Counted from the stretch's first letter, positions 1-10,597 are shown. The stretch: 64,000 nucleotides of DNA from Symbiodinium natans (GCA_905221605.1 CAJNDS010002712.1:517501-581500), one strand, 5' to 3'. The notes: generated by a model from the sequence alone, not told the origin. Numbers and translations are program-made.

Positions 1-706
1 TCAAACCCTAAGCCCTGCATTTTCCCGGAAAGATGCAGATCGGTTGTCGCGACTGGGATTGGGTTCAGGACTGCCAAGCCAGCATTAGCCCCAGGCACCA
101 GGATCAAACAACCCTAAGCCCAAACTGCAGAGGCAGTACAATGATATGTTGGATGACGAGAATGAGGAGACCTTTCCAAAGGCCCCTTGGGCTTTCAGTA
201 GACCCTGAGTATTGGAAACAAGGATCCGGGCGTGGAGTCCTGATCGTTCAGGTTTCTATAGAAAAAGCAAGGACGCAGTATTGAATCCTAACCCGGAGCT
301 GCCCACATCAAAGGGGCTACTTGCCCGGATGATCGCGTCACAAGTACTCAGCAGCTTGCGGTTGCTGGATGCTGGGTGAACTTGAAGGTTCAGGGTCTTA
401 TGAATGCTGTAGAACGCCCGCGATGTTGGCTAGTGTCGTCACTGTGCTTCATGGTCCGCGGTGTCTGTGTAGAAGTCCAGAAGAAGCATGGCGTCGTGCA
501 ACTAGAGGATCGGAAGCTTTAGGGGCTGTAGGATGCCGTAGGTTTTAGGGTCGTTACGTTTCTTTATATCTTTATACATAAATGTACATATATATATATA
601 TAAATGTATATATGTATATATATATTAGATATATATATATATATACATGTATATATATATATATCTATATATTATTGCTTGCAGTAGAACTCTGAGACCA
701 GGTCAG
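1..706. other. Non-coding stretch with telomere-like words and an AT microsatellite
   Basis: No gene recognised. A few CCCTAA words lie near the left edge. Positions about 583-672 are an almost pure TA/TATATG microsatellite that ends just before the first exon-like island. Confidence 0.5.
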
Positions 707-812
707 CAATGAGGAGCTGTCCGTGGTCATTGCAATGCTGGATCGGGCCGAGCTTCGCGCAAACGGCGAGGCGCAGGAGAGCACGAAGAAAGCGCGAACA
801 GTTTCATCAGAA
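707..812 (+). CDS. Candidate exon, helix-rich protein fragment
   Basis: An open segment follows an acceptor-like GGTCAG at 706 and ends at a GT at 813. It reads NEELSVVIAMLDRAELRANG, then a Lys/Glu-rich stretch. Codon third positions are GC-rich, unlike the flanking DNA. An overlapping minus-strand ORF exists but is Ser/Cys-rich and looks like its shadow. No domain is recognised, and the limits are tentative. Confidence 0.35.
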
Positions 813-1507
813 GTATTTTCGAAAGTCTCGCACTGTACAATGGCAATTTTGTTGACATGTTTGAACGTCTTCATCTGAGCTTGCGTAGCTGTTGGAAAAC
901 ATCTTCCTACTCGTAGCAGTTGGGTTTTTGCACTCATCAACCGGACACTCAAACAGACTGCGGATGAAACTGGCTGTCGAATCCCGGCCCTAAACCAACA
1001 GCTGCGGAGCGCTTCTTGGAGGTTCAGGGCACTTAACATGTTGTAACTCACTTATGAGCCCCTTAAGTACCCTAATAGGGTTAAATTTGGATTGTCAGTA
1101 TACTTGGCAAAAAATAAGTACCATGAGCCTGCAAGTAGTCCAGGCAAGCCATCATTCAGTTTCAATGTTGGCACTTGCGAGCGCCCGCAAGCCTTGAATC
1201 ACCCCCGAAGGATGATGATTCGAAAGACCGCATCGCTGCCTCCGTGGTCCTGGACACGTTGCTCCACTGCCAAGGGGTTGGAGCCCCGCAAGCCTTACAG
1301 GTTTAGGGGAAGAGGGGTAAGCCCTTGTTTCTGACCTCTTTGCGGGCACATACCGGCATGAGGTCTCAAGGCGCCAACGCGCAGAATCTGAATTCCGGTC
1401 TTTTCTTGGGGGAGGCCTCTCCTAGCTTGTGCGCATGCCCTACAAGTCTAGGGGGTATCAAACCCTAAACCCTGAACCCTATGGACCCCAAGCCCCCACC
1501 CTCCTAG

Positions 1508-1585
1508 GCTCAATGCCATGGCGGATCGCAGCAGGGCCGCCAACAACAACATGCCGTCGGCTTCACAGGACTTCAGTGGTTGAGC
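1508..1585 (+). CDS. Candidate exon bracketed by telomere-like repeats
   Basis: Lies after a CTCCTAG acceptor, with CCCTAAA words upstream (about 1461-1482) and TTAGGG words downstream (about 1593-1608). It reads LNAMADRSRAANNNMPSASQ then DFSG, with an in-frame ATG at 1518. It could be a first coding exon of the long HEAT-type gene. No domain recognised. Confidence 0.4.
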
Positions 1586-1717
1586 CAATAGGGGCTTAGG
1601 GTTAGGGTTCCCGTGCCCTTGGGACACCTGTGACGAAGATGAGATAGGATTCGGGGCCATAAGTAGACAGGGCAATAACCGATTTGCAAGGGAAACCACT
1701 CGCACGCTCGTCATCAG

Positions 1718-1796
1718 GAGCAGATCGAGCCGGAGGAGGAGGAAGAGTGGGAGGACTCTTCAGGCAGCGATGACTCGGATGGCTCTTTCAGCGCTT
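1718..1796 (+). CDS. Candidate exon, acidic linker
   Basis: Follows a CATCAG acceptor and ends at a GT near 1797. It encodes a strongly acidic segment (EQIEPEEEEEWEDSSGSDD, then SDGSFSA). Such Glu/Asp-Ser linkers have no specific function. Called coding because the frame is clean and codon-biased. Confidence 0.4.
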
Positions 1797-3183
1797 GTGG
1801 CAGCAAGCGGCATAACTTTGCAGCACCCGAAGCTGCACCTCACCTCTTCTTAGCAGCCTCACACCGCGCTTGCCTTCATAAGTTGTTTAGAATTCAGGCT
1901 TAGGGGTTAGAGGGGGTTCGGGCTTCGGGTTCAGGAGGGTTTCGGCTCATTCTTGGGAGACAGGGAAGCTTGAACAGGTAAGGACGGTAGACATGCCCTA
2001 TCCATAAGCACGGAGGGGCTTAATTATGTACATTGTAGTTTGGGGTGGTACAATCCCTAAACTTGAAACCCGTAGATCGAGGCTCCTCCAACGACGCGAA
2101 GTCCGAACGCACAGCTCCTAAAAAGCGTCTGCAGGATGCTGTGAAGCGCCCCGGGCTACACTTCTTAGGGCTTCAGGGGGGGTGGCTGGTTTGGGGGGGA
2201 GGCGGGGGCATTGCGGCACAGGCAAAAAGGAGTTAGGGTTCACGGCATGCCTAAACCGATGTGCCTTGTACCGACATGATGATTGGGGAGTTCGGGTGCA
2301 GAAGCCTATCAGGGACAGCCGTTGAAGGAACTTAAAGTTCTTAAAGCTGGATACATCTCAGTCAGGCATCTTGAAAGAAAAGCCCCCAGCAAGGAAACCA
2401 AATCCAACGCGCAACCCTAAAGCCTCAACCCCATCCCTGCAGTGTGGTTGCAAGCTGCTACAGTACGCAGGTGGCAAGAGCCCTGCAGCCAAAAGCCCTA
2501 GTCCTTGCCTGCCTTGTGCGAGCGCGAGAGCCGAAGCCCTACACCTCAGGCCAGAAGCAAGCTCCTAAACCTGACCCCACAGATCTTGCTCCAAGAGGGC
2601 ACTGTCACAAAAACTCGAAAGGTTCAGGCCGGTCTGCTTGGCGGGAGGCACACCCTAGAAAATCGGGGCCTGCAAACCACATAGCAGAAACCACATACAT
2701 AAACACAAGGATCCCCCACCCCCCCCCCCCTAAACAGTTAAACGGGGGCATTCGGGAAATCCCCGGGTGCAGAATCCTTACGTCTATGTGGCTTTTTGGT
2801 TTCTTCTAACTAGCAAGCTCCACAAGAAAACCGGGCTCCCCAAGATGCCATGGGGCCTGAAACCAAAGGACATGTGGAAGCGCTCTCCAAGGGCCAGGTC
2901 GAAAGGTTGCTATTCCGGATGTTCAGTTAATTTGCCCTAGTAGGGGTTTCGATACATGCGTTTACGGCATGCATGTATGCATCTGCATATATGTATATAG
3001 TGTATGTATATATGCATATTGATATGTATGTATATATATATATATATGTACATTATGAAGACATGACGAAATCTGGCCACAGGGCTGTCCTTTTTCGGTA
3101 AGTCTAGTTGCTTTCCTTAGCAGCAACGCAAAAGAGGACGCTAAGCCTCTCCACCCTAACACCCTGAACATAGCTTAATTGTA
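1797..3183. other. Intron-like stretch, no gene seen
   Basis: Contains scattered TTAGGG/CCCTAAA words, a C-run at about 2710-2720, an AT/TATG microsatellite (about 2985-3052) and one copy of each of two dispersed short repeats (near 2466 and 2505; see findings). No convincing exon. Confidence 0.45.
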
Positions 3184-3325
3184 GTGCATCAGTCTTCCCC
3201 CCTGAACCCTAATTAAACCCAATAACCCCAAACCCTAAACCCTTACCCCAAACCCCAAACCCCAAACCCCAAACCCCAAACCCCAAACCCCAAACCCCTT
3301 ACCCTAAACCCTAAACCCTCCCTCA
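3184..3325. repeat. CCCTAAA/CCCCAAA telomere-like array
   Basis: About 140 bases of CCCTAAA-type heptamers, including an uninterrupted run of the variant CCCCAAA (about 3246-3296). It ends about 10 bases before an acceptor-like CCCAG at 3331, so it lies at the 3' end of an intron. Confidence 0.8.
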
Positions 3326-3331
3326 ACCCAG

Positions 3332-3414
3332 GAAGGCCTTCATCGGCAAGCTGGCGGCCAAGAACACGAAGACGCTGAAAGCCATGGGCGGGGAAGGAGG
3401 CTCCAGATTTTCTG
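3332..3414 (+). CDS. Candidate exon bracketed by telomere-like repeats
   Basis: After the acceptor at 3331 the frame reads KAFIGKLAAKNTKTLKAMGG and then EGGSRFS up to a GTTTAGGG at 3415. GC-rich codons, Lys/Ala-rich, helix-like; probably part of the same helical-repeat gene as the downstream exons. CCCTAAA repeats precede it and TTTAGGG repeats follow. Confidence 0.45.
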
Positions 3415-4040
3415 GTTTAGGGTTGAGCGTTTAGGGTTTAGAGGTTTGGTTTAGCGCTTAGGTCTTCGAGCTGAGGGACTTTGTAGGGGCTTATGGGGCT
3501 TTGTTCCCGGGCTTAGGAGTCCTCAAGAACCCCTGGTTTTCGTGGTTTTGTGGTGTGGTCTCCTCCCTTCGCATCGTCAGACCTCTCAGTCTGTAGAGAC
3601 GGTAGAGCTCAGAGGCTTAGTGGATATCTGGCTGACTGGACTGAGAGTGCGGGCGTTGTGCTTCAGAAGAGAGAGCAGTATGTGCCACATGTTTGGGATA
3701 CGCTGTTCTGAGACAATGATCTAATCTGATCCCCTCGCTTTTTTGTTTTCGGCGTGCGTGCCACTACATGCTGAAGGTGGCCCGTCAATCGCGGAAAAGA
3801 TGCGCAAGGCCACCCGTCAGACAAGCATCTCAGCTCAGGGGGACAGTTGATTCGGGAGAATGTCAGAGTGGAAGTGTTGTGGAGCGGTTGGGTGTTTCAA
3901 GGAAGCCGCCACTCACCTACAGTCAGTCTGCCAAGTACACCCTGAACGCTTATCTACCTTCACCCTTTCCCCTCCTAAAGCCTAAACATTGAACCCTGAA
4001 CCCCAAACCCGAAACCCGAAACCCGAAACCCCTGCTCTTC

Positions 4041-4138
4041 TCCTTTCTTGTTTCTCCGGAGGTTCACCAAAAGGAGGGGCAGATGCAGTCCTGGAGGCCA
4101 CGGGTGTTTGAAAGACTTGGCACTGGGTGTGAGCTTGC
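4041..4138 (+). CDS. Weak candidate exon
   Basis: Lies between CCCGAAA-type repeats (about 4000-4030) and a GTTTAGGG word at about 4144. One frame gives EGQMQSWRPRVFERLGTGCE then LAV. No domain. The opposite strand is also open, so coding status is uncertain. Confidence 0.25.
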
Positions 4139-4225
4139 AGTCCGTTTAGGGCTTGTAAGGTCTAGCAGAAAACCCCTCCAAACGAGCCGACTCAGTTTTG
4201 TTCCATCCTTGCTGCGACCCAAAAG

Positions 4226-4293
4226 AGGCGGGTGGAGGCACTTCTCAACTCCGGAGACCTGCAGAAGCGCCAAGCTGGCCTCAAGGAGGCCGG
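4226..4293 (+). CDS. Candidate exon, HEAT-like helix
   Basis: Follows a CAAAAG acceptor and ends at a GT at 4294. Reads RRVEALLNSGDLQKRQAGLK then EAG, an amphipathic pattern typical of a HEAT repeat helix (V-A-L-L spacing, basic loop). GC-biased codons contrast with the AT-rich DNA that follows. Confidence 0.5.
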
Positions 4294-4526
4294 GTGCTAG
4301 CGGAGTAGAATGATGCAAAAAAAATATGGAAGTAGAAAACAGAAAAATAAATTAGCGTAAGAATGCCGTTTGTGGATATACTCGTAGTTGTCATACAATA
4401 CAAAAATATAAAAATGGAAGATATGCGTACTTGTACATATAATTGTACATGCACCGAGAAACAATCAAGAACCCAGCGGCGCCGGGGACTCGGAAGGCAA
4501 CGAACAGCCTCCGGCAAAGATCACCT

Positions 4527-4616
4527 AAACCCCCCTAAACCCCCTCCAAAACCCCCCCAAACACCCCCAAACCCCTGAACCCCCTAGACCACCCCTAAAC
4601 CCCCTAAACCCTGAGC
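4527..4616. repeat. CCCCTAAA-type telomere-like array
   Basis: Degenerate CCCCTAAACC repeats with C-rich expansions. They sit immediately before the exon at 4629, again in the CCCTAAA orientation at an intron 3' end. Confidence 0.75.
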
Positions 4617-4628
4617 TTTTATGAGCAG

Positions 4629-4820
4629 GGGCTGGTTGCTGCAGAGGTCGCTGGGGCTGCCGGCATCGCGCCCGGCGGGTCCACCAAAGAGGGCCCCGCC
4701 TACGTCGCACAGCGCAAGGCGAGGCATGTAGCCCTCGGAGATTTAGAGCTGGCTATCATCGGGTGGTTTCAGTTTGCTGGCGCATCCAACAAATTTGGCT
4801 GGAACAAGGAATTGACTGAG
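4629..4820 (+). CDS. Candidate exon, Ala-rich helical protein
   Basis: After ATGAGCAG the frame is open for 192 bases to a GT at 4821. It reads GLVAAEVAGAAGIAPGGSTK, then EGPAYVAQRKARHVALGDLE, then LAIIGWFQFAGASNKFGWNK. The first two thirds are clearly codon-biased and suit a helical repeat protein; the last third may already be intron. The minus-strand Arg-rich ORF here is a shadow. Confidence 0.45.
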
Positions 4821-5093
4821 GTGCTTTTTTGCTCGGCTTTGGCATGTGCGCGTGACCATTCTCATCCTAGGGCACTTTCAGATCAAGACTGGAGGCGCCC
4901 CCCAGGCGGTTCCTGCAGAATGCGCACCGAAACCTACCCTACTTAAAATCCTTCGCAGCCTTAGCATTGAACCCGGGAGCCTTTGACGTCCGAAAAAGTC
5001 CGACTTTTGGGCTCGAATGGGCTCAAGAGACGCTGTCTCAAATCAGAGCAAGGCCAAGAACCTAGGCCCTCTAAACCCTCCAAACCCTCTTTT

Positions 5094-5172
5094 TCAAACC
5101 CTATAAACCCTATAAACCCTTGAACCCTGTGAACCCTATTATGAACCCTAAACCCGAAGGCCCTAAACCCCA
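5094..5172. repeat. CCCTATAAA/CCCTAAA telomere-like array
   Basis: Degenerate CCCTATAAA, CCCTGTGAA and CCCTAAA words running up to the acceptor of the next exon. Confidence 0.7.
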
Positions 5173-5192
5173 AACACCCGAGCCGCGCGCAG

Positions 5193-5259
5193 GCTCAAGC
5201 CAAGCGCATGCTGCGGACCATGGCCACCTCAGACCCCTGTTGGCAGGCCCCCTCTCTGG
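5193..5259 (+). CDS. Candidate micro-exon bracketed by telomere-like repeats
   Basis: Acceptor GCGCGCAG at 5192, donor GT at 5260. Reads AQAKRMLRTMATSDPCWQAP then SLG. Upstream are CCCTAAA words; downstream (5273-5302) are four TTTAGGG units. No domain recognised. Confidence 0.45.
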
Positions 5260-5271
5260 GTGCTCGGAACT

Positions 5272-5305
5272 TAAGTTTAGGGTTTAGGGTTTAGGGTTTA
5301 GGTTT
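5272..5305. repeat. (TTTAGGG)4 telomere-like block
   Basis: Four near-perfect TTTAGGG units beginning 13 bases after the candidate donor of the previous exon. Confidence 0.85.
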
Positions 5306-6015
5306 ACCATAGCAGCCATAGCACCAAGTCCCAGTTGCAAAAGGCTTACCATAGTGAGGGCCACATACCATGTCGCGATATTTCACAGTAGTCGCCCTGT
5401 TGTGGTATCTTAGTTTAAGTCCCACAACGAGGGCCCGTCTTCGAACACTCGGGGTCCAGGGTGTGTCGAGGCCATGCATCTGTATGTGTCAGGTCTTGCT
5501 CTGTGACACTGTGTGTCCATATCAATGCTTTGGTACATGTACCAGGGATAGGTGGGGCTTTACGATAATAAGGGTCCCCTAAAGTAGCCCATAGTAGGAT
5601 CCCCTTACAAGAAGGAGCCCTGTAAGGTACCCCCCCCCATATCGTAAGCCCCAAGGTATATGAATTTGGGTACAGGAGCGGAGGTCCAGGGTGCGGTGGG
5701 GCACGAAGTGCATTGGCGGCTGCGGTAAGAGAGTGAAGGACCTGAGAAAGCGTGGCAAGACCCGAAGAAACGACCAGGAGGCCACAAATTGCCCCCTCAA
5801 GTACGTGTTTGAAACCAGCGATGTGAGGTACGTTACCAACTGGTCCTACGTTTCCTTCTATTGTTTTCGTGCGTTGCATCGCTTCGTTATTTCGTTACCA
5901 GAAAAATGGCAGACAGAGAAAACAACAGCGCTTCATTAAGAGTTCGCATCATTGTCCTTGCGAACGGTTCTAGCAGCTTCTAGCAGAACTGCGGCCAAAG
6001 GCTGGGAGCATGGGC
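5306..6015. other. Intron-like stretch with one basic ORF
   Basis: No firm gene. An open + frame at about 5691-5850 encodes a basic segment (KCIGGCGKRVKDLRKRGKTR) that could be an exon. It lacks clear splice signals and the opposite strand is open too. Confidence 0.3.
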
Positions 6016-6150
6016 GTGTGGCTTGCTTGACCCACGACATGCCAAAACCTGCGAGCATTCAGCCGAAGACCGGGAACTACCCTTGAAGGTACGCGAGGCT
6101 ACCCTGAATCTCTTGGTTGAGCTGGCTTCAGAGGCGCGGGCGGCAAAGGG
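6016..6150 (+). CDS. HEAT-repeat exon
   Basis: Open frame in which the 3' part reads VREATLNLLVELASEARAAK, a good HEAT B-helix pattern, preceded by LLDPRHAKTCEHSAEDRELP. A GT lies at 6151. A GC donor at 6134 instead leaves phase 0 and joins in frame to the exon at 8899 (LLVELASE then ANVDFLPAALEA). In that model the intron contains the whole SET-domain gene. The acceptor is uncertain. Confidence 0.5.
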
Positions 6151-6902
6151 GTCCAGGCTATCGTGTGCATTGTGATCTTGAGATATCATGCTCTTGTTAT
6201 ATTATGGTTTTGAATACATATATATATATATATATATATACTGATCTTGCTATATTATGGCTCTGTATGTATATATACATATATGTATATATATATATAT
6301 ATTTATTTATTTATTGCAATGCCATTATATATCTACAGTCACCTGCTTCTTCTGGTAATCCCCAGCAAGCCACCGCAAACAACATGATGCTCTTGCATAC
6401 CTCAGCAAAGCTACAGCACGGCCCAGCGCAACTCACCCTCCTACCCTCCCGTCCCGAGCGCATTCCTAGCCCCCAGCTGGTGTTCGTCAGCCACTTCCTG
6501 GGAAGGGTTGTGCGGGGTTCTCGTTTTCCCGTCCCCATATCCCTTTACGTAAAGGCCAGAGCACGGAGCCATGCTGGCCGACATCATTTCGGTCTAGCAG
6601 GAAAGCCCAGCCGAGCTTTGCAGTCATCAACATGCTGGCAACATACAGTTCACCATCGCTACTGGTTGCTCCTGCAGGGCCAGGCCACAAGATGGGCCTC
6701 CATGCAGGCTCGTGGCAAGCAAAGCACGAGTTGACGCCGGCAGCTGTATCAGGGTGGCATGCCAGTGGGGCCGCAGTCGTTGCAGGTCTGGGGTCGACGC
6801 GTGTCGCGGTGAAACGTCTTAGATCGTTGAGGCGTTCGAGGTGTCCAAGCAGGCGTTGGGTGCGCTTGCAAGCTATGCAAGCCACGGGGCCGCAGGCTGC
6901 AG
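6151..6902. other. AT microsatellites and upstream region of the SET gene
   Basis: Positions about 6215-6310 are TATA/ATTT microsatellite. The rest (6320-6900) has overlapping ORFs on both strands without recognisable protein. It ends in an acceptor-like GGCTGCAG at 6902. Confidence 0.4.
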
Positions 6903-8198
6903 GTGCAAATGAGTCTGTTCTGGATGTCGGGTGCCAAGTTGAATGGTTGTATAGGCACGATTCAAGGGAGCCACTCGCAGCGCGGCCATTGGACTGTGGA
7001 GATGAGCCCTGGCGGTAGATACGGCATATCATCGGAGTCTTTACGGCCAGTGATTGCAGGCTGCCTTGAGCTGGTGGACGTGCCTGGCAAGGGCAAGGGA
7101 TTTCGCGCAAAAAAGCACATCACAGCAGGGCACATCGTCCTTTTTGAGCCCTCTTTTTGCTTTGCACCGGTCGGCCCGGAAAATGCAGAGAAAATGGCGG
7201 CGATTTGCCATAGCAAGCTTCGAAAGGCGCTTTCGCCTCAGGCTGAAGATGACTTGATGGCGCTTTCGGTGGGGCATCCGATGTCCAGAATTGGGAAGCC
7301 AAAGCTGGTGGCGATCATGGAAAACAATTCCTTTCAGTGCAGCAGGGACCCCGACTTTGCTGCGCTTTACTTGAAGACATCGCTCTTCAAACATTCATGT
7401 TGCCCGAATGCGGTCGCTGACACGTCCCGTGACCAGGTAGTTGTGCGGGCCTTGCAAGACATAGACGTCGGGGACGAGGTTTGCATACCCTACCTGCCTC
7501 TCACCATGCCTCTGACAGAGAGGCGGCAAACACTTGCCGGCAAAGGTTTTCAGTGTGCGTGCCCAAGGTGTGTCAGAGAAGAAGCTGAAGGCGATCCACA
7601 GTTTGATGTGCCCTGCAGGTGCGGAGGGAGCGTGTTGAACCTGCTTGGTGGTATGCAGCTGCCTGGCATGCCCATGACGGGCGGCTCGCAGGCTTGCGCG
7701 GCTTGCGGTCGCTCAGTGGATTCTGAAGCTAGTCTTGCTACGCTGGTGGACACCGTTGAGGCTGCGAATGACTTCATGCAAACGCTAGAAGCAATGCAAG
7801 CACATCCGGCCAGACTCGTGGAATTGCTCGAGAGAGCCTGGAATGATGCAACATCACGTCACCCTGCGCCTCCTCGACATCAACAGGTGCTACAGCTCAT
7901 GAACAACTTAGCGAATGCGCATTATTTCTTGTCTAAGGTGCCTGGTGCACAGCAGGGGGCATCCATGAAAAGGTTCATTGAGTTGAAGCGGGAAGTCCTA
8001 TCACAGCAGGCCAAAATATATGGAGCCGGCGTCCAATACCGGGACATGAACTATATGACGAGCTTGCACCGCCTCCTGATGGGCAGCTTTTCAGACCCGG
8101 GGGAAAGGCGCACTTGGCAGAAGGAGATGGAGGAGTGTCTCCTTCATTTTGGTCAGCGGCAGCTTCCAACAAACTTGACAAGTTTAGTTCAGAGATAG
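6903..8198 (+). CDS. SET-domain protein lysine methyltransferase-like (SMYD family, no MYND)
   Basis: Probable S-adenosylmethionine-dependent protein lysine methyltransferase. The first ATG is at 6909 (about 429 residues). The frame also stays open through an acceptor-like GCAG at 6902, so a 5' exon is possible. An N-terminal segment (KLNGCIGTIQG) resembles a short module often seen in dinoflagellate SET/MYND proteins. The SET core follows: GKGKGFRAKKHITAGHIVLF (residues about 60-80), FKHSCCPNAVAD (about 160) matching the NHSCxPN cofactor motif with Asn replaced by Lys, and DVGDEVCIPY (about 186-195). The Cys-rich post-SET FQCACPRC is at about 212-221, followed by a second CxC/CxxC cluster (about 236-268) and a helical C-terminal half as in SMYD proteins. 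The MYND zinc finger normally inserted in SMYD SET domains is absent. Intronless over its whole length, unlike its surroundings. Substrate and cell location are unknown; activity is inferred from the family. Confidence 0.85.
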   Translation: MQMSLFWMSGAKLNGCIGTIQGSHSQRGHWTVEMSPGGRYGISSESLRPVIAGCLELVDVPGKGKGFRAKKHITAGHIVLFEPSFCFAPVGPENAEKMAAICHSKLRKALSPQAEDDLMALSVGHPMSRIGKPKLVAIMENNSFQCSRDPDFAALYLKTSLFKHSCCPNAVADTSRDQVVVRALQDIDVGDEVCIPYLPLTMPLTERRQTLAGKGFQCACPRCVREEAEGDPQFDVPCRCGGSVLNLLGGMQLPGMPMTGGSQACAACGRSVDSEASLATLVDTVEAANDFMQTLEAMQAHPARLVELLERAWNDATSRHPAPPRHQQVLQLMNNLANAHYFLSKVPGAQQGASMKRFIELKREVLSQQAKIYGAGVQYRDMNYMTSLHRLLMGSFSDPGERRTWQKEMEECLLHFGQRQLPTNLTSLVQR

Positions 8199-8239
8199 GG
8201 GAGATGCCGGCGACGGCAGAATGCAAATTGTGGCTCAGC

Positions 8240-8414
8240 GGTGGTGGTGGTGGTGGGGGTGGTGGTGGTGGTGGTGGGGTGGTGCTGGTGGTGGTGCTGG
8301 TGCTGGTGCTGGTGCTGGTGCTGGTGCTGGTGCTGGTGCTGGTGCTGGTGCTGGTGCTGGTGGTGGTGGTGGTGGTGGTGGCGGCGGCGCTGGTGGTGGT
8401 GGTGGTGGTGGTGT
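8240..8414. repeat. (GGT)n / (GGTGCT)n microsatellite
   Basis: A compound trinucleotide array, about 175 bases, starting about 40 bases after the SET gene stop: (GGT)n, then (GGTGCT) repeated about 11 times, then (GGT)n. It falls in the presumed 3' UTR or downstream intron. All frames stay open, which creates spurious Gly/Val/Trp ORFs. Confidence 0.95.
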
Positions 8415-8898
8415 GTGTATGCGTGTGTAGGGTTGTCAGGTGCTGGAGGATGGGGTTAGTGGCAAGTGCGACAAGGAACTATGATGGGTTGGGCTGGGTT
8501 GGATTGGGCCTGGTTGGCCTTCGTTAGTGAGCGCGTGCCTGACTGAGTGGGTGAGAGGCTGAGAGGTTGAGTGGGTGAGTGGGTGCGTGCGTGGGTGCGT
8601 TGGTGAAGAGGTGGGTGAGTGCCGGCTGCATGGATGCTTGGGTGGGCAGTGCGAAAGGGAGTCGGGGCTGTCGCCACCTCACGAGCCACTCGTTGTTGCG
8701 AGGCTTGCTCCTAAAGCTTCTGGTTGCAAGTCGATGAGTGGATTTAGGGTTTTGCCGCCCTCCTTTTGGAGGGCGGAGTACCTCCCCCCCTTTACCCCCC
8801 CCACCCTCCCCTCCCCCTTCCCCGGCAACATGGACTCAAAAAAGAACACCTGCAATGAAGGGGTCTAGGCAAACTCAGAAGTCTCCCCTCCCTGCCAG
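8415..8898. other. GT-rich and pyrimidine-rich intron-like DNA
   Basis: GTGAGTGGGT-rich sequence to about 8625, a small perfect hairpin at about 8755-8776 (9-base arms around TTTT), and a C/T tract at about 8780-8823. No exon recognised before 8899. Confidence 0.45.
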
Positions 8899-8955
8899 GC
8901 CAATGTTGACTTCCTTCCTGCGGCGCTGGAAGCAACAGGCGACGCAATGTGGCAG
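8899..8955 (+). CDS. HEAT-type exon
   Basis: Acceptor CCTGCCAG at 8898. Reads ANVDFLPAALEATGDAMWQ in a helix pattern. A GC donor at 8956 ends it in phase 0; GT alternatives are at 8949 and 8960. Joins in frame to the exon at 6016 through a GC donor, spanning the SET gene. Confidence 0.45.
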
Positions 8956-9433
8956 GCCGGTTGTCGTTGAAACAGTTGCGAGTCATCCCTTGCCTCCGTA
9001 GCTGTCGACTCTCCACATTCAGGGCTGGAGTTCAGGCTGTGCCGGACCCGAACCCTAAACCCTACTCCCTAGAACAAACCTAAACCTGCGAAAGTAGTAG
9101 TGCTGAAGTTGACGAGCAGATGGTTGTGTCAGTCATGCGGGTGGCAAAAGAAACCTAAGGTTGCTTCAGGATAGATGTGGGATGATTTGTGGGGGTGTGG
9201 AGGTCCTGATCATGTCAGTTTTTGGGGCATCTCGTTCTTGGACCCCTGCGGTACCAGACTCGGCTTGCGGAACAGAATTAGTTGTCAGTTCTTATACTTA
9301 GGTGCAGAGATCCACGCAACCCGCGCGGTTGCGCCTTTTGCATCGCAAACACACGTCAGCGCCCCAAAGTGTGAGAGGCCTCAGAGCCCAAGGCCTATTG
9401 GGCTTGTCAAAGCTCCGAAGCCCTCCTTGCAAG

Positions 9434-9488
9434 AAGGTTCGATGTGCAGCGCTTCGGGCGAGTTGCGCCCTGTGTGCTACTGGGCATA
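9434..9488 (+). CDS. HEAT-type micro-exon
   Basis: After CTTGCAAG the frame gives KVRCAALRASCALCATGH, a HEAT B-helix (VRxAAL pattern), up to a GT at 9489. A GC donor after KVRCAALR would keep frame with the next exon at 10107. Confidence 0.4.
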
Positions 9489-10106
9489 GTTAAGGATGTT
9501 ATGTTCAGGCCTGGGATGAGGGTGAACCCGGGTGCACGTTCAAGTTGAGGGATGCGACAGGCTGCAAAAGGTGAGTATGGCTCGTCGTGCTTTCGAGCGT
9601 TTTTGGAGTTGTGGAATCCAAGGCCTTAGTGTGTTCTGCGAAAGCATGGCATGAGTATGTACTCCACACGCCACAGTCCCAAACCCAACAGCAAAGCCGA
9701 GCGCCCCTCAGAAGGTCGCGCATCCGTGCATCAAGGGAGCGCTGGGATGAAGAAACAGAAAAACTCAGTTCCGTCTGTGGTAGTTGGGGGGAGAACCCAG
9801 GGCCACCGAATGTAACGAAGGGCTCCACGTTCCACCCACGAATCAGCCAAAGAATGTCCGGATGTCCAGCAAAAACGCTGTGGGTTGTTGCGACTGCACG
9901 GGAGGGCTTCGGGCATACTTCACCTTTACTTGTGGAACTCTTGTTGCTTTCGGGTCCACAAATGCCCCGACATGGAGTTTTGCCTCAGGCAGCAGAACCC
10001 TTACCCGCTTTTGAGGGGTTAGGGTCTAGTTTCCTTTCCGAGTTCGGCCTCCATTTAGGGGTCAGGTTCCCTGTGTCACGCTAGGGTCGCAGTCTTTGGA
10101 GAGCAG

Positions 10107-10164
10107 GTCGCCGGCGAAGCGGCTGTAGAGCAGAAGGACCTGACGGACGCGATGGAGGCCCTGA
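10107..10164 (+). CDS. HEAT-type micro-exon
   Basis: Acceptor GAGCAG at 10106, donor GTAGGC at 10165. Reads VAGEAAVEQKDLTDAMEALS. Typical helical repeat composition. Confidence 0.45.
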
Positions 10165-10542
10165 GTAGGCTTAAGAGGTTCGGGATGTTAGGTGGTGCAG
10201 ATGGTGATGGTGGTGATGGCATGTTTTGCTACTTATTAATGACTGTTAGGCCTTTATTTCTGGGACTTGCTGTGGTGCTTTCATGGTACTGTGTAACGTG
10301 CCCGTCTCCCGCCCCAAAAAGACTGCGAGGGGAGACGGGGGGGGGGATTCTTTGGCGAGATTGCAACGCTGAAGGGGCTTTGGGCTGATCTGGGCGTAGA
10401 CTTTGCGACAGGGGGCGAACGCTTGGATTCTGTCAGGGTGGCAAACTTGAGCTTGACTGCAAAACTGTAAAGCCCTAAACTTTGGAAACTACAAAGCTTT
10501 AAAGCCCTAAGCCCAAACCCGAAACCACGTCTCTACCTGCAG

Positions 10543-10597
10543 CAAGGCCATCCAGGGCCTGGTCACAGACTGGAATAGCTGCTCCAACTGCATGATC
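10543..10597 (+). CDS. Candidate exon
   Basis: Acceptor CCTGCAG at 10542, preceded by CCCTAAA-type words (10473-10520). Reads KAIQGLVTDWNSCSNCM. The 3' limit is not resolved. Likely another piece of the helical repeat gene. Confidence 0.35.

Noticed and set aside
8114-8527. Val/Leu-, Gly- and Trp-rich ORFs
   Set aside because: Translations of the GGT/GGTGCT microsatellite in three frames.
8750-8778. Rho-independent-type terminator (9-base stem, TTTT loop)
   Set aside because: The window is eukaryotic; an isolated short hairpin in intron-like DNA has no such role.
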